Positions 39,785 through 48,135 are shown, numbered from the stretch's first letter. The stretch is 64,000 nt of DNA from Gallionella sp. (GCA_028689145.1 JAQTWT010000001.1:186001-250000); one strand, 5' to 3'. Made by a program: numbers and translations. The notes: generated from the sequence alone by a model not told the origin.

Positions 39785-40109
39785 GGCCAAAACCTATCAG
39801 GTGCTGTGGACGCACACGGCGCAGCAGGATTTGACAGAGATCATCGAGTACATTGCACAAGACAGTGTTGCTGATGCGCTGGGAATCTTGCAAAAATTGG
39901 AAAGCAAAGCGGCCCTTTTGATCACTTTGCCCAATCGGGGCCGGGTTGTGCCGGAGTTGTTGCATACCGGTATTTCGCAATACCGGGAGTTGGTCAGCGC
40001 GCCTTGGCGCATTGTTTACCGGGTTGAAAGTCGGCAGGTTCTGATCATGGCCGTGCTGGATAGTCGGCGTGATTTGCAGACGGTGCTGCTCAATCGCTTG
40101 GCACGCTAG
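39777..40109 (+). CDS. RelE/ParE-family toxin
   Basis: 110 residues with the ParE/RelE fold: VLWTHTAQQDLTEIIEYIAQDS is the N-terminal helix pair, followed by GRVVPELLHTGISQYRELVSAPWRIVYRV in which YRELV and WRIVY are family marks, and a final strand ILMAVLDSRRDLQ-like segment. It looks closer to ParE (gyrase poison) than RelE, but the family cannot be settled from this. GTG start, overlapping the antitoxin by eight bases. Confidence 0.85.
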   Translation: MAEAKTYQVLWTHTAQQDLTEIIEYIAQDSVADALGILQKLESKAALLITLPNRGRVVPELLHTGISQYRELVSAPWRIVYRVESRQVLIMAVLDSRRDLQTVLLNRLAR

Positions 40110-40126
40110 CAGAGCGCGCTTAAACG

Positions 40127-40954
40127 ATGCCGCCCGATTCACTTCCTCCCGCCGAATTAAGACAAGCCGCGTTGCACTGGCTCGCCGAGTGCGATGTCGC
40201 GCACAAGGCTGCGGGGGTGCGCGGCTTGGCGCAGGCGTGGGCGGCGGGGGAAATCGGGCTGGATGCCGGTGCGGCACTCGATGCCGCGCCGGTTATCCCC
40301 GGCCATCCCGCCAGGCCAGAGCTGGTTTCTCCCCTTTCCGTGAAACGCCGCGCGATGAACACGCCGGAAGGCCGCGCCGCGATGATCCATGCGCTGGTGC
40401 ATATCGAGTTCAACGCGATCAATCTGGCGCTGGATGCGCTGTGGCGCTTCCCGGACATGCCGCGCGCCTATTACGCCGACTGGTTGCAGGTGGCCGACGA
40501 GGAGGTGCTGCACTTCACGCTGCTGGCCGCTCACTTGCAGGCGCTGGGGTTTGTTTACGGGGATTTCACCGGGCACAGCGGGCTATGGGATATGGCGGTG
40601 CGGACGCAGCATGATGTGCTGGAACGCATGGCGCTGTTGCCCCGCACGATGGAGGCGCGCGGTCTGGATGTAACGCCGGGTACGCGCGCCAAGCTGTTGC
40701 AGGCGGGCGATAGCGCGGTGGGACCGATTCTGGACATCGTGCTGCGCGACGAGATCGGCCATGTCGCTACCGGTAACCGCTGGTTCAACTATCTGTGCGG
40801 ACAGCGCGGTCTGGAGCCAACCGCCACCTATGCCGCGCTGGTTGAAAAATATAATGCCGTGCCGCGGCGCGGCCCCTTCAATCTGGAAGCCAGACGCGCG
40901 GCGGGATTCAACGAACAGGAATTGGCGGAGTTAGGCTCGGGTAGGCTGGGGTGA
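40127..40954 (+). CDS. DUF455 ferritin-like protein
   Basis: 275 residues of the DUF455 family, a ferritin-like four-helix fold with a probable dimetal site. Candidate ligands are in ALVHIEFNAINLALDALW, VADEEVLHFTLLAAHL and VLRDEIGHVATGNRWF. The function of the family is not known; an oxidative or hydroxylase role is only suggested by the fold. The last residues (GSGRLG and the TGA) are encoded by a family B REP starting at 40941, so the natural C-terminus may have been changed by the repeat. Confidence 0.85.
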   Translation: MPPDSLPPAELRQAALHWLAECDVAHKAAGVRGLAQAWAAGEIGLDAGAALDAAPVIPGHPARPELVSPLSVKRRAMNTPEGRAAMIHALVHIEFNAINLALDALWRFPDMPRAYYADWLQVADEEVLHFTLLAAHLQALGFVYGDFTGHSGLWDMAVRTQHDVLERMALLPRTMEARGLDVTPGTRAKLLQAGDSAVGPILDIVLRDEIGHVATGNRWFNYLCGQRGLEPTATYAALVEKYNAVPRRGPFNLEARRAAGFNEQELAELGSGRLG

Positions 40955-41017
40955 GCTTGCGAACCCCAGCATTCGAAATTTATATCATGCTGGGGTTCGT
41001 GCCTCACCCCAGCCTAC
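40941..41017. repeat. REP family B, inverted pair at DUF455 stop
   Basis: Two 30-base inverted arms, each a GTAG head plus the palindrome GCTGGGGT ... ACCCCAGC, separated by 16 AT-rich bases. The left arm runs over the stop codon of the DUF455 gene. The same unit flanks RAYT-2 at 42963-43042 and 43593-43669. Confidence 0.88.
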
Positions 41018-41051
41018 CAGTCACCCGCTAACCGGGCAGCATCGCAACCGC

Positions 41052-41849
41052 TCAAGCTTGGAAGCTCAAATCTTCCGCGTAGGGTTTGCTGGGGTACTGG
41101 AAGGGAATCGGTCCGTCCGGCTTTGCGTGCATAAACTGGTAAACGGCCGGGTCTTTCGAGTGGGTCATTTCCTCAACGGTACCTGCTCCGGCGATCACTC
41201 CGTCATGGATGAAATACATATAGTCGATGATTTTGAGCGAGGTCATCAGATCATAGGTCACCACGATTGAGGTCGTGCCAAGCGCGTCGTTCAGCTTGCG
41301 GATCAGGTTAGTGATGGTGTTGAGCGAGATCGGATCTAGCCCGGCGAACGGCTCGTCGTAAATGACCAGAGCGGGGTCGGTGGAAATCGCCCGCGCCAGC
41401 GCCACACGGCGCTCCATGCCGCCGGACAGCTCGCCCGGCATCAGATCCCGTGCGTTGCGCAGGCCGACCGCTTCCAGCTTCATCAGCACCAGATCGCGGA
41501 TGAGTTCTTCCGGCAGATCGGTGTGCTCCCGCAACGGAAAAGCCAAATTGTCGAAAACGGTCATGTCGGTGAACAGGCCGCTGACCTGAAACATCATGCC
41601 CATTTTCAGGCGCATCTTGTAAAGTTCGACGTTGCTGAGCTGGTGGACGATCTGCCCCATGAAGTTCACGCTGCCCTGCGCCGGGCGCAACTGGCCGCCG
41701 AAGTGACGCAGCAAGGTGGATTTGCCGCACCCGCTGGTACCCATGATCCCGACCACTTTGCCGCGCGGGATGGTGAGATTGATGCCCTTCAGCACCTGAT
41801 GCGTGCCATAGGAAAAATGCAGGTCTTTAACCTCGATCAGGTTATCCAT
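41052..41849 (-). CDS. mlaF: ABC transporter ATPase MlaF-like
   Basis: 265-residue ATPase of the MlaFEDB lipid-transport complex that keeps outer-membrane lipid asymmetry. Walker A GTSGCGKSTLLRHFGG, signature ELSGGMERRVALARA and Walker B ALVIYDEPFAGLDPIS are present. The C-terminal tail (HAKPDGPIPFQYPSKPY) is like that of betaproteobacterial MlaF. No mlaE, D, C or B lies beside it, so the partners must be elsewhere. The ATG at 41849 gives the usual MDNLIEVKDLHFSYG start; the ribosome site is weak. Confidence 0.85.
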   Translation of the reverse strand: MDNLIEVKDLHFSYGTHQVLKGINLTIPRGKVVGIMGTSGCGKSTLLRHFGGQLRPAQGSVNFMGQIVHQLSNVELYKMRLKMGMMFQVSGLFTDMTVFDNLAFPLREHTDLPEELIRDLVLMKLEAVGLRNARDLMPGELSGGMERRVALARAISTDPALVIYDEPFAGLDPISLNTITNLIRKLNDALGTTSIVVTYDLMTSLKIIDYMYFIHDGVIAGAGTVEEMTHSKDPAVYQFMHAKPDGPIPFQYPSKPYAEDLSFQA

Positions 41850-42044
41850 GTTGAGTCCAATACTGGTCGGATGATGCGGGACAAAAATACAGCGGTTCTG
41901 CGCTGCCATTAAATCCCATCGCCGCAAATGAATCAATAGCTCCCGGCTGGCACGATTAAACGGGCAGGACGTTCCAAGATTGCTTCAAGCCGTTTAACGG
42001 TGTACCTTGCGCCATCGTTTTCCGGATGTTTTCATTTGAGCGCC

Positions 42045-42677
42045 ATGCTGGATTTCACCGAATACACCAAGATTTTTATCAGCCTGTTCGCGATCCTCGA
42101 TCCGATTGGGATTATCCCCGTCATTGTTCTGTTCACTGCTGAGATGACGGCCGCCAAGCGCGCCCAGGTCGGACGACTCGCGTCGCTGGCGGTATGTGCC
42201 ATCCTGCTGGTGGCCTTGCTGATCGGGCAGCCGCTGCTGGCGTTCTTCGGTATCAGCATCAATTCGTTTCGCGTGGCGGGCGGCATTTTGCTGCTGCTGA
42301 TCGCGATCAAGATGCTGCTCGGAAATTTTTATGAAACCGGTGCCGACAAGAATGACAACACCGACGGCGAGACGGTTTCGGCGAATGCAATCGTGCCTTT
42401 GTCCACACCCTTGCTGGCCGGTCCCGGCTCGATCAGCGCGGTGATTGTGGAGGCGCACAAGGCGAACGGTATCCAGCATTATCTGATCATGGGGATGGAA
42501 ATCGTGCTGCTCAGCATCACCGTCTGGCTGACCTTTCTGATTGCGCCGTGGGTGGCGCAACGGCTGGGCAAGATCGGCATCAATGTGTTTACCCGCCTGA
42601 TGGGGCTGATACTCGCCGCGATCTCGGTGGAATTCATCGCCAGCGGAATGCGCGGCCTGTTTCCGGTACTCGGCTAA
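42045..42677 (+). CDS. MarC-family membrane protein
   Basis: 210-residue inner-membrane protein with six predicted helices (UPF0056/MarC). Family marks are FISLFAILDPIGIIPVIVLF at the N-terminus, RVAGGILLLLIAIKML and the Pro/Gly-rich VPLSTPLLAGPGSISAVIV. Despite its name, a role in antibiotic resistance is not supported for MarC; the transported compound is unknown. The ATG at 42045 begins the conserved part; it is divergent from mlaF. Confidence 0.88.
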   Translation: MLDFTEYTKIFISLFAILDPIGIIPVIVLFTAEMTAAKRAQVGRLASLAVCAILLVALLIGQPLLAFFGISINSFRVAGGILLLLIAIKMLLGNFYETGADKNDNTDGETVSANAIVPLSTPLLAGPGSISAVIVEAHKANGIQHYLIMGMEIVLLSITVWLTFLIAPWVAQRLGKIGINVFTRLMGLILAAISVEFIASGMRGLFPVLG

Positions 42678-42695
42678 ACAATGAGCGTGAATTAA

Positions 42696-42959
42696 ATGGA
42701 AATGAAGAAGATCAATTCGGGCAAGTTGCGCGCCATCGGCTACGATGCGCGCGCCAAGATGCTGCAGGTACAGCTCGACGACGGCAGCACGTTGCAGTAC
42801 GGCGGTGTCGGCGAAGATACCTGGCGCCGCCTCAGCAGCTCGGGCGCGGCATGGAGTTTTTATCGCGACAACATCGAGGAGGAATTTTCCGCGAAACGTG
42901 TTTCCGGCAGCGGGCCCGCAGCCAACAACCCGCTCGATGAATTGTTCGGGAAGCCATAA
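42696..42959 (+). CDS. KTSC-domain protein
   Basis: 87-residue protein made of a single KTSC domain: INSGKLRAIGYDARAKMLQV, LQYGGVGEDTWRRL and SFYRDNIEEEFSAKRVS are the typical pieces. The name motif's Ser/Cys end reads VSGSG here. The domain is found alone or fused to phage and nuclease proteins and has no agreed function. It follows marC by 18 bases and may be cotranscribed. Confidence 0.8.
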   Translation: MEMKKINSGKLRAIGYDARAKMLQVQLDDGSTLQYGGVGEDTWRRLSSSGAAWSFYRDNIEEEFSAKRVSGSGPAANNPLDELFGKP

Positions 42960-42962
42960 CAG

Positions 42963-43042
42963 GTAGGCTGGTGGTGAGCTTGCGAACCCCAGCATTTCCA
43001 AGGTTATATGATGCTGGGGTTCGTGCCTCACCGCCAGCCTAC
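42963..43042. repeat. REP family B, inverted pair before RAYT-2
   Basis: GTAGGCTGGTGGTGAGCTTG-type left arm to 42995 and its inverted partner 43011-43042, with a 15-base spacer. It ends 14 bases before the ATG of RAYT-2, so it also sits in the leader of that gene. Confidence 0.88.
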
Positions 43043-43056
43043 GGCAGATATCCACC

Positions 43057-43596
43057 ATGAGAACCTACACCCGTGCATTCGCCCCCGGCGGCACATTCTT
43101 TTTCACCGCCAATCTGGCCGACAGGTCGAAAACGCTGTTCATCGAACACATCGACGAATTGCGGGAGAGCGTAAAGAGGGTGCGCGACATACATCCGTTC
43201 CATATTGATGCGATGGTTGTGTTGCCGGAACATATCCACGCCATTTGGACGCTGCCTCCGGGCGACACTGATTACCCGAACCGCTGGGCATTGATCAAAG
43301 CGGGATTCTCACGCAAGCTGCCTAAAACCGAGCGCATCATCAAAAGTCGAAGCAGGAAAGGCGAGCGCGGAATTTGGCAACGCCGCTATTGGGAACACCA
43401 GATACGCGATGAAAACGACTTTGCGCGACATGTGGATTACATTCATTACAATCCGGTCAAGCATGGCCATGTGAAGTCGCCTTGCGACTGGGTGCATTCA
43501 TCCGTTCATCGCTTTATCCGCGATGGTTTTCTTCCACCTGACTGGGGGGCGGATTACGTCACCACTAATGATGCATCATGGGGAGAGCTGTCGTAG
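43057..43596 (+). CDS. REP-associated tyrosine transposase RAYT-2
   Basis: 179-residue Y1/HUH transposase. HUH pair H59-I-H61 (VLPEHIHAIWTLPPGD); the likely catalytic Tyr is Y128 in DYIHYNPVKHG. It shares the WQRRYWEHQIRDENDF block with RAYT-1, but the N-terminus and linker differ. Family B REPs lie directly on both sides, and its TAG stop (43594-43596) is part of the GTAG head of the downstream REP. The frame is intact, so the unit may still be active. Confidence 0.9.
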   Translation: MRTYTRAFAPGGTFFFTANLADRSKTLFIEHIDELRESVKRVRDIHPFHIDAMVVLPEHIHAIWTLPPGDTDYPNRWALIKAGFSRKLPKTERIIKSRSRKGERGIWQRRYWEHQIRDENDFARHVDYIHYNPVKHGHVKSPCDWVHSSVHRFIRDGFLPPDWGADYVTTNDASWGELS

Positions 43597-43669
43597 GCTG
43601 GCGGTGAGCTTGCGAACCCCAGCGGTTACAATTTACGGATGCCGGGGTTCGTGCCTCACCCCAGCCTAC
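43593..43669. repeat. REP family B, inverted pair after RAYT-2
   Basis: Left arm 43593-43624 and right arm 43641-43669, spacer 16 bases. The GTAG head overlaps the RAYT-2 stop codon. The right arm has one change (GCCGGGGT for GCTGGGGT). Confidence 0.88.
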
Positions 43670-43696
43670 CACTACAACACCAACTTTTTATAATTA

Positions 43697-45244
43697 ATGA
43701 CCGACAATCTGAACAACCTGCAACCTTCCTCCGTCTGGGCGCATTTCGCGACGCTGTGCGCGATCCCGCGTTCTTCGCTGCATGAGACGGCGCTGATCAG
43801 GTATCTGATCGACTGGGCGCAGCCGCGCGGGATCAGCTCCATCGTCGATGATGCGGGCAACCTGATTCTGAGAAAGCCAGCCAGCCCCGGCTGCGAGGCG
43901 ATGCCCGGGGTGATTCTGCAGGGTCATCTCGATATGGTGTGCCAGGCCAACAGCGGAACAGTGCATGACTTCGGGTGCGACCCGATCAACGCGGTGGTGC
44001 GCGACGGCTGGGTGGTGGCGGACGACACCACGCTGGGCGCGGACAACGGTATCGGCGTGGCGCTCGCGCTGGCCGCGCTGGAACAACCGGGGCTGATCCA
44101 CCCGCCGCTGGAAGTGCTGCTCACCGTCAATGAGGAATCCGGCATGGACGGCGCGCGCGGCTTGGCTCCCGGCACGTTGCAGGGCAAGACGTTAATCAAC
44201 CTCGACACCGAGGAATGGGGGCATTTTTATCTCGGCTGTGCGGGCGGCGTGGATGTGGAGGTGCGCAGCGCAATTGGGATAGAGAAATTGGGAATGAACG
44301 CTCCTACCCCCTCCCTAACCCTCCCCCTGCAAGGGGGAGGGGATATGCTGGCCGACTATGCGCTGCTGCGCTTTGACGTGAGCGGGCTGCGCGGCGGGCA
44401 CTCCGGCATGGACATCCATCTCGGGCGCGGCAACGCGATCAAGCTGCTGGCGGAGGCGCTGCGCGATCTGGCCGCACACACCGATGTGCGCCTAGTCGAG
44501 ATGCAGGGCGGCTCGGCGCGCAATGCAATCCCGCGCGAGGCGTACGCCCTGTGTGCGCTGCCCGCCGCGATGGCGGACAATATCGACGAGTGGGTGCAGC
44601 ACCGCCATGACGTATGGCAAGCGCGCTTCGCGGAGGCGGATGCCAGAGTGTCGTTCGCCTGCCGGCATTACGATACGCCGCCGGACAGCGCGATTGCGCA
44701 CGCGGAACAGCAACACCTGCTGGCTTTTCTAGATATTGCCGCAAACGGCGTGTCGCGCATTAGCGACGACTTCCCCGGTGTGACCGACACCTCCAGCAAT
44801 CTCGGCGTATTGATACTTGAACAGGGCGAATTCAAGGCCACCTTCAAGGTGCGTTCGCTGCACGACGCGCGCGCCGATGCGCTGGCCGATAAGCTGGTCG
44901 CGCATGCCGCCTGTTACGGATTTCGTGCGTGGAAGGACGGCGCATATCCGGGCTGGACACCGAACCCGTCATCGAATCTGCTCGCGCTGTGCCAGCGGGT
45001 GTACACGGAACAATTCGGCTCGCCCGCCGGATTGCAGGTGATCCACGCCGGTTTGGAATGCGGTCTGCTCGCCGCCAGCCATCCGCATCTGGAGATGATC
45101 TCGTTCGGCCCGGACATCCGCGGCGCGCACGCGCCCGGCGAGAGCGTCGAAATCGCATCGGTGGGACGCTGCTGGATTTTGCTCAAGGCGGTGTTGCATG
45201 CGCTGGCGACTTCTCCGGAGCACGGTATCGTTCATGCTGAGTAA
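43697..45244 (+). CDS. pepD: Aminoacyl-histidine dipeptidase (M20) with inserted palindrome
   Basis: 515-residue zinc dipeptidase that splits Xaa-His dipeptides. Metal and catalytic regions: LQGHLDMVCQANSG, LGADNGIGVALALAALE and NEESGMDGARGL; LRGGHSGMDIHLGRGNA is the lid/dimer domain. It is longer than the usual 485 or so residues. The extra part, around residues 195-217, includes NAPTPSLTLPLQGGGDML and is encoded by a palindromic repeat at 44319-44341, just before the conserved LLRFDVSGLRGG. The insertion keeps the frame and lies in a probable surface loop. Confidence 0.92.
   Translation: MTDNLNNLQPSSVWAHFATLCAIPRSSLHETALIRYLIDWAQPRGISSIVDDAGNLILRKPASPGCEAMPGVILQGHLDMVCQANSGTVHDFGCDPINAVVRDGWVVADDTTLGADNGIGVALALAALEQPGLIHPPLEVLLTVNEESGMDGARGLAPGTLQGKTLINLDTEEWGHFYLGCAGGVDVEVRSAIGIEKLGMNAPTPSLTLPLQGGGDMLADYALLRFDVSGLRGGHSGMDIHLGRGNAIKLLAEALRDLAAHTDVRLVEMQGGSARNAIPREAYALCALPAAMADNIDEWVQHRHDVWQARFAEADARVSFACRHYDTPPDSAIAHAEQQHLLAFLDIAANGVSRISDDFPGVTDTSSNLGVLILEQGEFKATFKVRSLHDARADALADKLVAHAACYGFRAWKDGAYPGWTPNPSSNLLALCQRVYTEQFGSPAGLQVIHAGLECGLLAASHPHLEMISFGPDIRGAHAPGESVEIASVGRCWILLKAVLHALATSPEHGIVHAE
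44319..44341. repeat. Palindrome inserted in frame inside pepD
   Basis: CCCTCCCCCT-GCA-AGGGGGAGGG: a perfect ten-base stem with a three-base loop, preceded by CTCCTACCCCCTCCCTAA. It adds TLPLQGGG-type residues to PepD. It is unrelated in sequence to REP families A and B. Confidence 0.8.
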
Positions 45245-46538
45245 GCAACAGACCAGCCAACTGGTACGCCTGCGCTGGGCCGCTTTTGTCATCGTCGGCT
45301 TGGCGTATGCGTTGTCGTTCTTCCATCGCTTCGCCCCGGCGGCGATATCCGCCGATCTGCAGCAGACCTTTCAGGCCAGCGCGGCGGCGCTGGGCGGGTT
45401 GGCGGCGACGTACTTCTACGTGTACATGGTGATGCAGATTCCCACCGGCATTCTGGTCGATACGCTGGGGCCGCGCCGAGTGGTGGCTATCGGCGGGGTG
45501 ATCGGCGGCATCGGTTCTTTATTGTTCGGAATGGCCGATACGCTCGCGCTGGCCTCGGCTGGCCGGTTGCTGGTCGGGCTGGGGGTGTCGGTCACATTCA
45601 TCGCGCTGCTCAAGCTCAATGCCGCATGGTTTCATGACCGGCATTTCGCCACGATGACCGGTGCGACCATTCTGCTCGGCAATGCCGGTTCATTGCTGGC
45701 CGCCGCACCATTGGCTTGGGCGCTGGCGTATGTCTCATGGCGCAGCGTGTTCGTTGCGGTGGGGGCGTTGTCGCTGTTGCTGGCGCTGCTGGCATGGTGG
45801 CTGGTGCGCGATCATCCGGGCGAGGCGGGCTTGCCCAGCCTGCGCGAACTAGACGGCAAGGCGGCGCATCCGCCGCACGCGGGACACTGGTACGACGGGT
45901 TGCTGATCGTGCTGAAAAATCGCGCGACTTGGCCGGGGCTGTGGGTGAATATGGGTTTGGCCGGTTCGCTGTTTGCTTTCGGCGGACTGTGGGCAGTGCC
46001 GTTCTTGCGCGATGCTTACGGGATGGATCGGGCGGCGGCCGCCAATCACACCACCCTGTTGCTGGCGGGATTCGCCATCGGTGCCTTTATTATCGGCAGG
46101 CTCTCGGACCGTCTCGGGCGGCGCAAACCGGTGATGATCGCCGGGGCGCTGGCGTATTGCCTGTGCTGGTTGCCTATGCTATTGGGTATGCCGCTGCAGG
46201 GAGGAACCGGTTACATGCTGTTTTTTGCGATGGGATTGTGCGCGCCGAGTTTTACCCTGAGCTGGTCGTGTGCCAAGGAAGTGAATCCGCACGCGCTTTC
46301 CGGCATGGCGACCAGCGTGGTAAATATCGGCGGCTTCCTCGGCACCGCAATTATGCAGCCGCTGGTGGGCTGGGCCATCGATCATGCCCGCGCAGATGCC
46401 GTGAATGCGCCGCCAAGTTTGGGCGATTATCAGGCGGGGATCGCCATTCTGGCGGGATTTTCAGTGCTGGGATTGGTCGCTACAATGTTCATTCGCGAGA
46501 CTTATTGCCGCTACGCGGATTCCGGGAAGGTTGATTAG
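45234..46538 (+). CDS. Major facilitator superfamily transporter
   Basis: 434-residue inner-membrane transporter with 12 predicted helices. FFHRFAPAAISADLQQTFQ at the N-terminus, the loop 2-3 pattern DTLGPRRVVAIGG and the second-half equivalent GRLSDRLGRRKPVMIAG are typical MFS elements. The substrate cannot be told from the sequence. The ATG at 45234 overlaps the end of pepD by 11 bases, so the two are probably cotranscribed; a peptide or amino-acid substrate would fit but is a guess. Confidence 0.85.
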   Translation: MLSKQQTSQLVRLRWAAFVIVGLAYALSFFHRFAPAAISADLQQTFQASAAALGGLAATYFYVYMVMQIPTGILVDTLGPRRVVAIGGVIGGIGSLLFGMADTLALASAGRLLVGLGVSVTFIALLKLNAAWFHDRHFATMTGATILLGNAGSLLAAAPLAWALAYVSWRSVFVAVGALSLLLALLAWWLVRDHPGEAGLPSLRELDGKAAHPPHAGHWYDGLLIVLKNRATWPGLWVNMGLAGSLFAFGGLWAVPFLRDAYGMDRAAAANHTTLLLAGFAIGAFIIGRLSDRLGRRKPVMIAGALAYCLCWLPMLLGMPLQGGTGYMLFFAMGLCAPSFTLSWSCAKEVNPHALSGMATSVVNIGGFLGTAIMQPLVGWAIDHARADAVNAPPSLGDYQAGIAILAGFSVLGLVATMFIRETYCRYADSGKVD

Positions 46539-46577
46539 CAATCTGAATCTTTGTGTTTTAACCAGCATGGAGTACAC

Positions 46578-46679
46578 ATGAGCCGATTTGCACGCCGCAT
46601 CATTTTTGCTGTTATGTTGGCCGCGTCCGGCAATGCGGAAATGATCCCCTTACAGGCACTGACCAAACATTCGCCATGA
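46578..46679 (+). CDS. Small leader-like ORF
   Basis: 33 residues beginning MSRFARRIIFAVMLAASGNA, which looks like a signal peptide, then a short tail. GGAG lies nine bases before the ATG. Its TGA overlaps the ATG of the next gene (ATGA). It could be a coupling peptide, a tiny secreted product, or chance. Confidence 0.35.
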   Translation: MSRFARRIIFAVMLAASGNAEMIPLQALTKHSP

Positions 46680-47020
46680 TCCGGCTCGAACAAGCTTTGC
46701 GCGCTTGGGGAACGGCGGATTTCGAAGCCATCCTGAAGCGGGAGATCGCGCAACTGGGTAGTGCGCAGCTGCCGCTGCAACAGGGGTTGGCAAACAGCAA
46801 TCATGTCGCCGATGCACCGCTCACGGTGATGATCAACAGCGTTGCCGAGATGGAAAACGTGATCCGCGTGACCGCCGGGATCTTCTACACGGGAGTGTTG
46901 ATCGGCTGCAGTTGCGCGGACGATCCAACTCCTCCGGGCGAAAGCCACGAATACTGCGAAGTGCAACTGGATATCGACAAGGCGACTGCCGCAACTACGG
47001 TCGTCCAGGTGGTTGACTAA
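46676..47020 (+). CDS. Conserved hypothetical protein
   Basis: 114 residues with no named domain. The N-terminus (MIRLEQALRAWGTADFEAI) and the Cys-containing GCSCADDPTPPGESHEYCEV segment look like conserved blocks; the closely spaced Cys could bind metal or form a disulfide. The start is shared with the stop of a 33-residue leader ORF. I do not know its function. Confidence 0.65.
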   Translation: MIRLEQALRAWGTADFEAILKREIAQLGSAQLPLQQGLANSNHVADAPLTVMINSVAEMENVIRVTAGIFYTGVLIGCSCADDPTPPGESHEYCEVQLDIDKATAATTVVQVVD

Positions 47021-47124
47021 GCGGGAAACGGCGAACCGGTTACCCTCCCCCCTTTCGGGTGATTGACCGCAACCGCCGCGCAACGTTAAATAGTCCGCAT
47101 CCCCCGACTTGAAAGGCGCTGATT

Positions 47125-47418
47125 ATGAAACTCCCTGACCGCGATGGCGATGGCTATCTTGTTGATATGAGCGACTGGACTCCGGAGGTAGGCCGCGCGA
47201 TGGCCGAGGCGGACGGCTACGAGCTGAACGACAAAAAGTGGCAGCAGATCATCAAGGCGCGCGAGTACTTCGAGGAGTTCGGCTCGGTGCCGCCGATACG
47301 CAAGTTTGCCAAGCACATCGGCGAGGACCAGAAGGATATTTTCGAGCTGTGGATGACCGGTCCGATGAAGCCGATCACCAAGTACGGCGGGATGCCCAAG
47401 CCGACCGGTTGCGTCTGA
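47125..47418 (+). CDS. tusE: TusE/DsrC-family sulfur relay protein
   Basis: 97 residues of the TusE/DsrC family. TusE accepts sulfur from TusBCD and hands it to MnmA for tRNA 2-thiouridine. The fold marks DGYLVDMSDWTPEVGRAMAEA, LNDKKWQQIIKAREYFEEFG and a swinging C-terminal arm ending PTGCV are present. Only the penultimate Cys is kept; the second Cys of true DsrC, about ten residues earlier, is a non-Cys here. It is therefore TusE-like, not a sulfite-reductase partner. No tusBCD lies nearby. Confidence 0.85.
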   Translation: MKLPDRDGDGYLVDMSDWTPEVGRAMAEADGYELNDKKWQQIIKAREYFEEFGSVPPIRKFAKHIGEDQKDIFELWMTGPMKPITKYGGMPKPTGCV

Positions 47419-47513
47419 AAATTCACATTTGCGAGCACCCGCTGCGCGCCTTGTTTTGAGCGAACTCTGAATATTTAGAGGCTCACGAAATACTAAATAT
47501 CGCGGAAAAACAC

Positions 47514-47942
47514 TCAGCAGGCAGTTGAACGCCCGTCTTCGGCCAGTATTTGGCACAACGTCTTCTCTTCGCAGCTCAGCGCGTTGCGTGCAACCGCTTC
47601 AAACAGCACCTGCACTTCTTCGAGGCTGAACACCGACAACAGGCGGCTGGCAGTATCGGTTGGCAACGGCACCATGCGCGACTGTCCGTCCGGCATGGTA
47701 TAGCGGAATCCGGCGAGCTGCTTGAGTCCGCCCTCGGCCTGCGCGAGCAGATCAGATTGTTCTTCCTGCAACCGGCTATAGCATTCTTCGAGCGCGTCTT
47801 CCACATCTTCGCCGATGTCTTCCGGAATCGCGACCACCAAGCCCATCGGATCATCCTGCAAAGCGGCAGCCACGCCCAAGCCTGCGGCATATTCCACGAA
47901 TTTATTTTGCAGGTTCGCGTCGAAAAAAATGTATTCGATCAT
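47514..47942 (-). CDS. Conserved hypothetical protein
   Basis: 142 residues, acidic, not recognised. The N-terminus MIEYIFFDANLQNKFVEYA looks like a small alpha/beta sandwich start, followed by VVAIPEDIGEDVEDALEECY. The C-terminus has three Cys (NALSCEEKTLCQILAEDG and a final STAC), possibly a metal or redox site. No signal peptide or membrane helix. The next 190 bases upstream carry no gene I can see. Confidence 0.6.
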   Translation of the reverse strand: MIEYIFFDANLQNKFVEYAAGLGVAAALQDDPMGLVVAIPEDIGEDVEDALEECYSRLQEEQSDLLAQAEGGLKQLAGFRYTMPDGQSRMVPLPTDTASRLLSVFSLEEVQVLFEAVARNALSCEEKTLCQILAEDGRSTAC

Positions 47943-48135
47943 GGCGTAGGCACGGTTGGTTGACGATGGCGCATATCCTGCACGACCCGCGCCGGCAAAT
48001 CAATCACCCGAAATGGTGGTAACGAAATTAAGTTCGCTATCGGGCGATAGCAGCAAAGGGCATGGTGCTTTTCACCGCAATAGTCCAAAGCGGGTCGAAT
48101 GCGCTTCCGACATACCGGGGGTTTACCTTGTTGAC

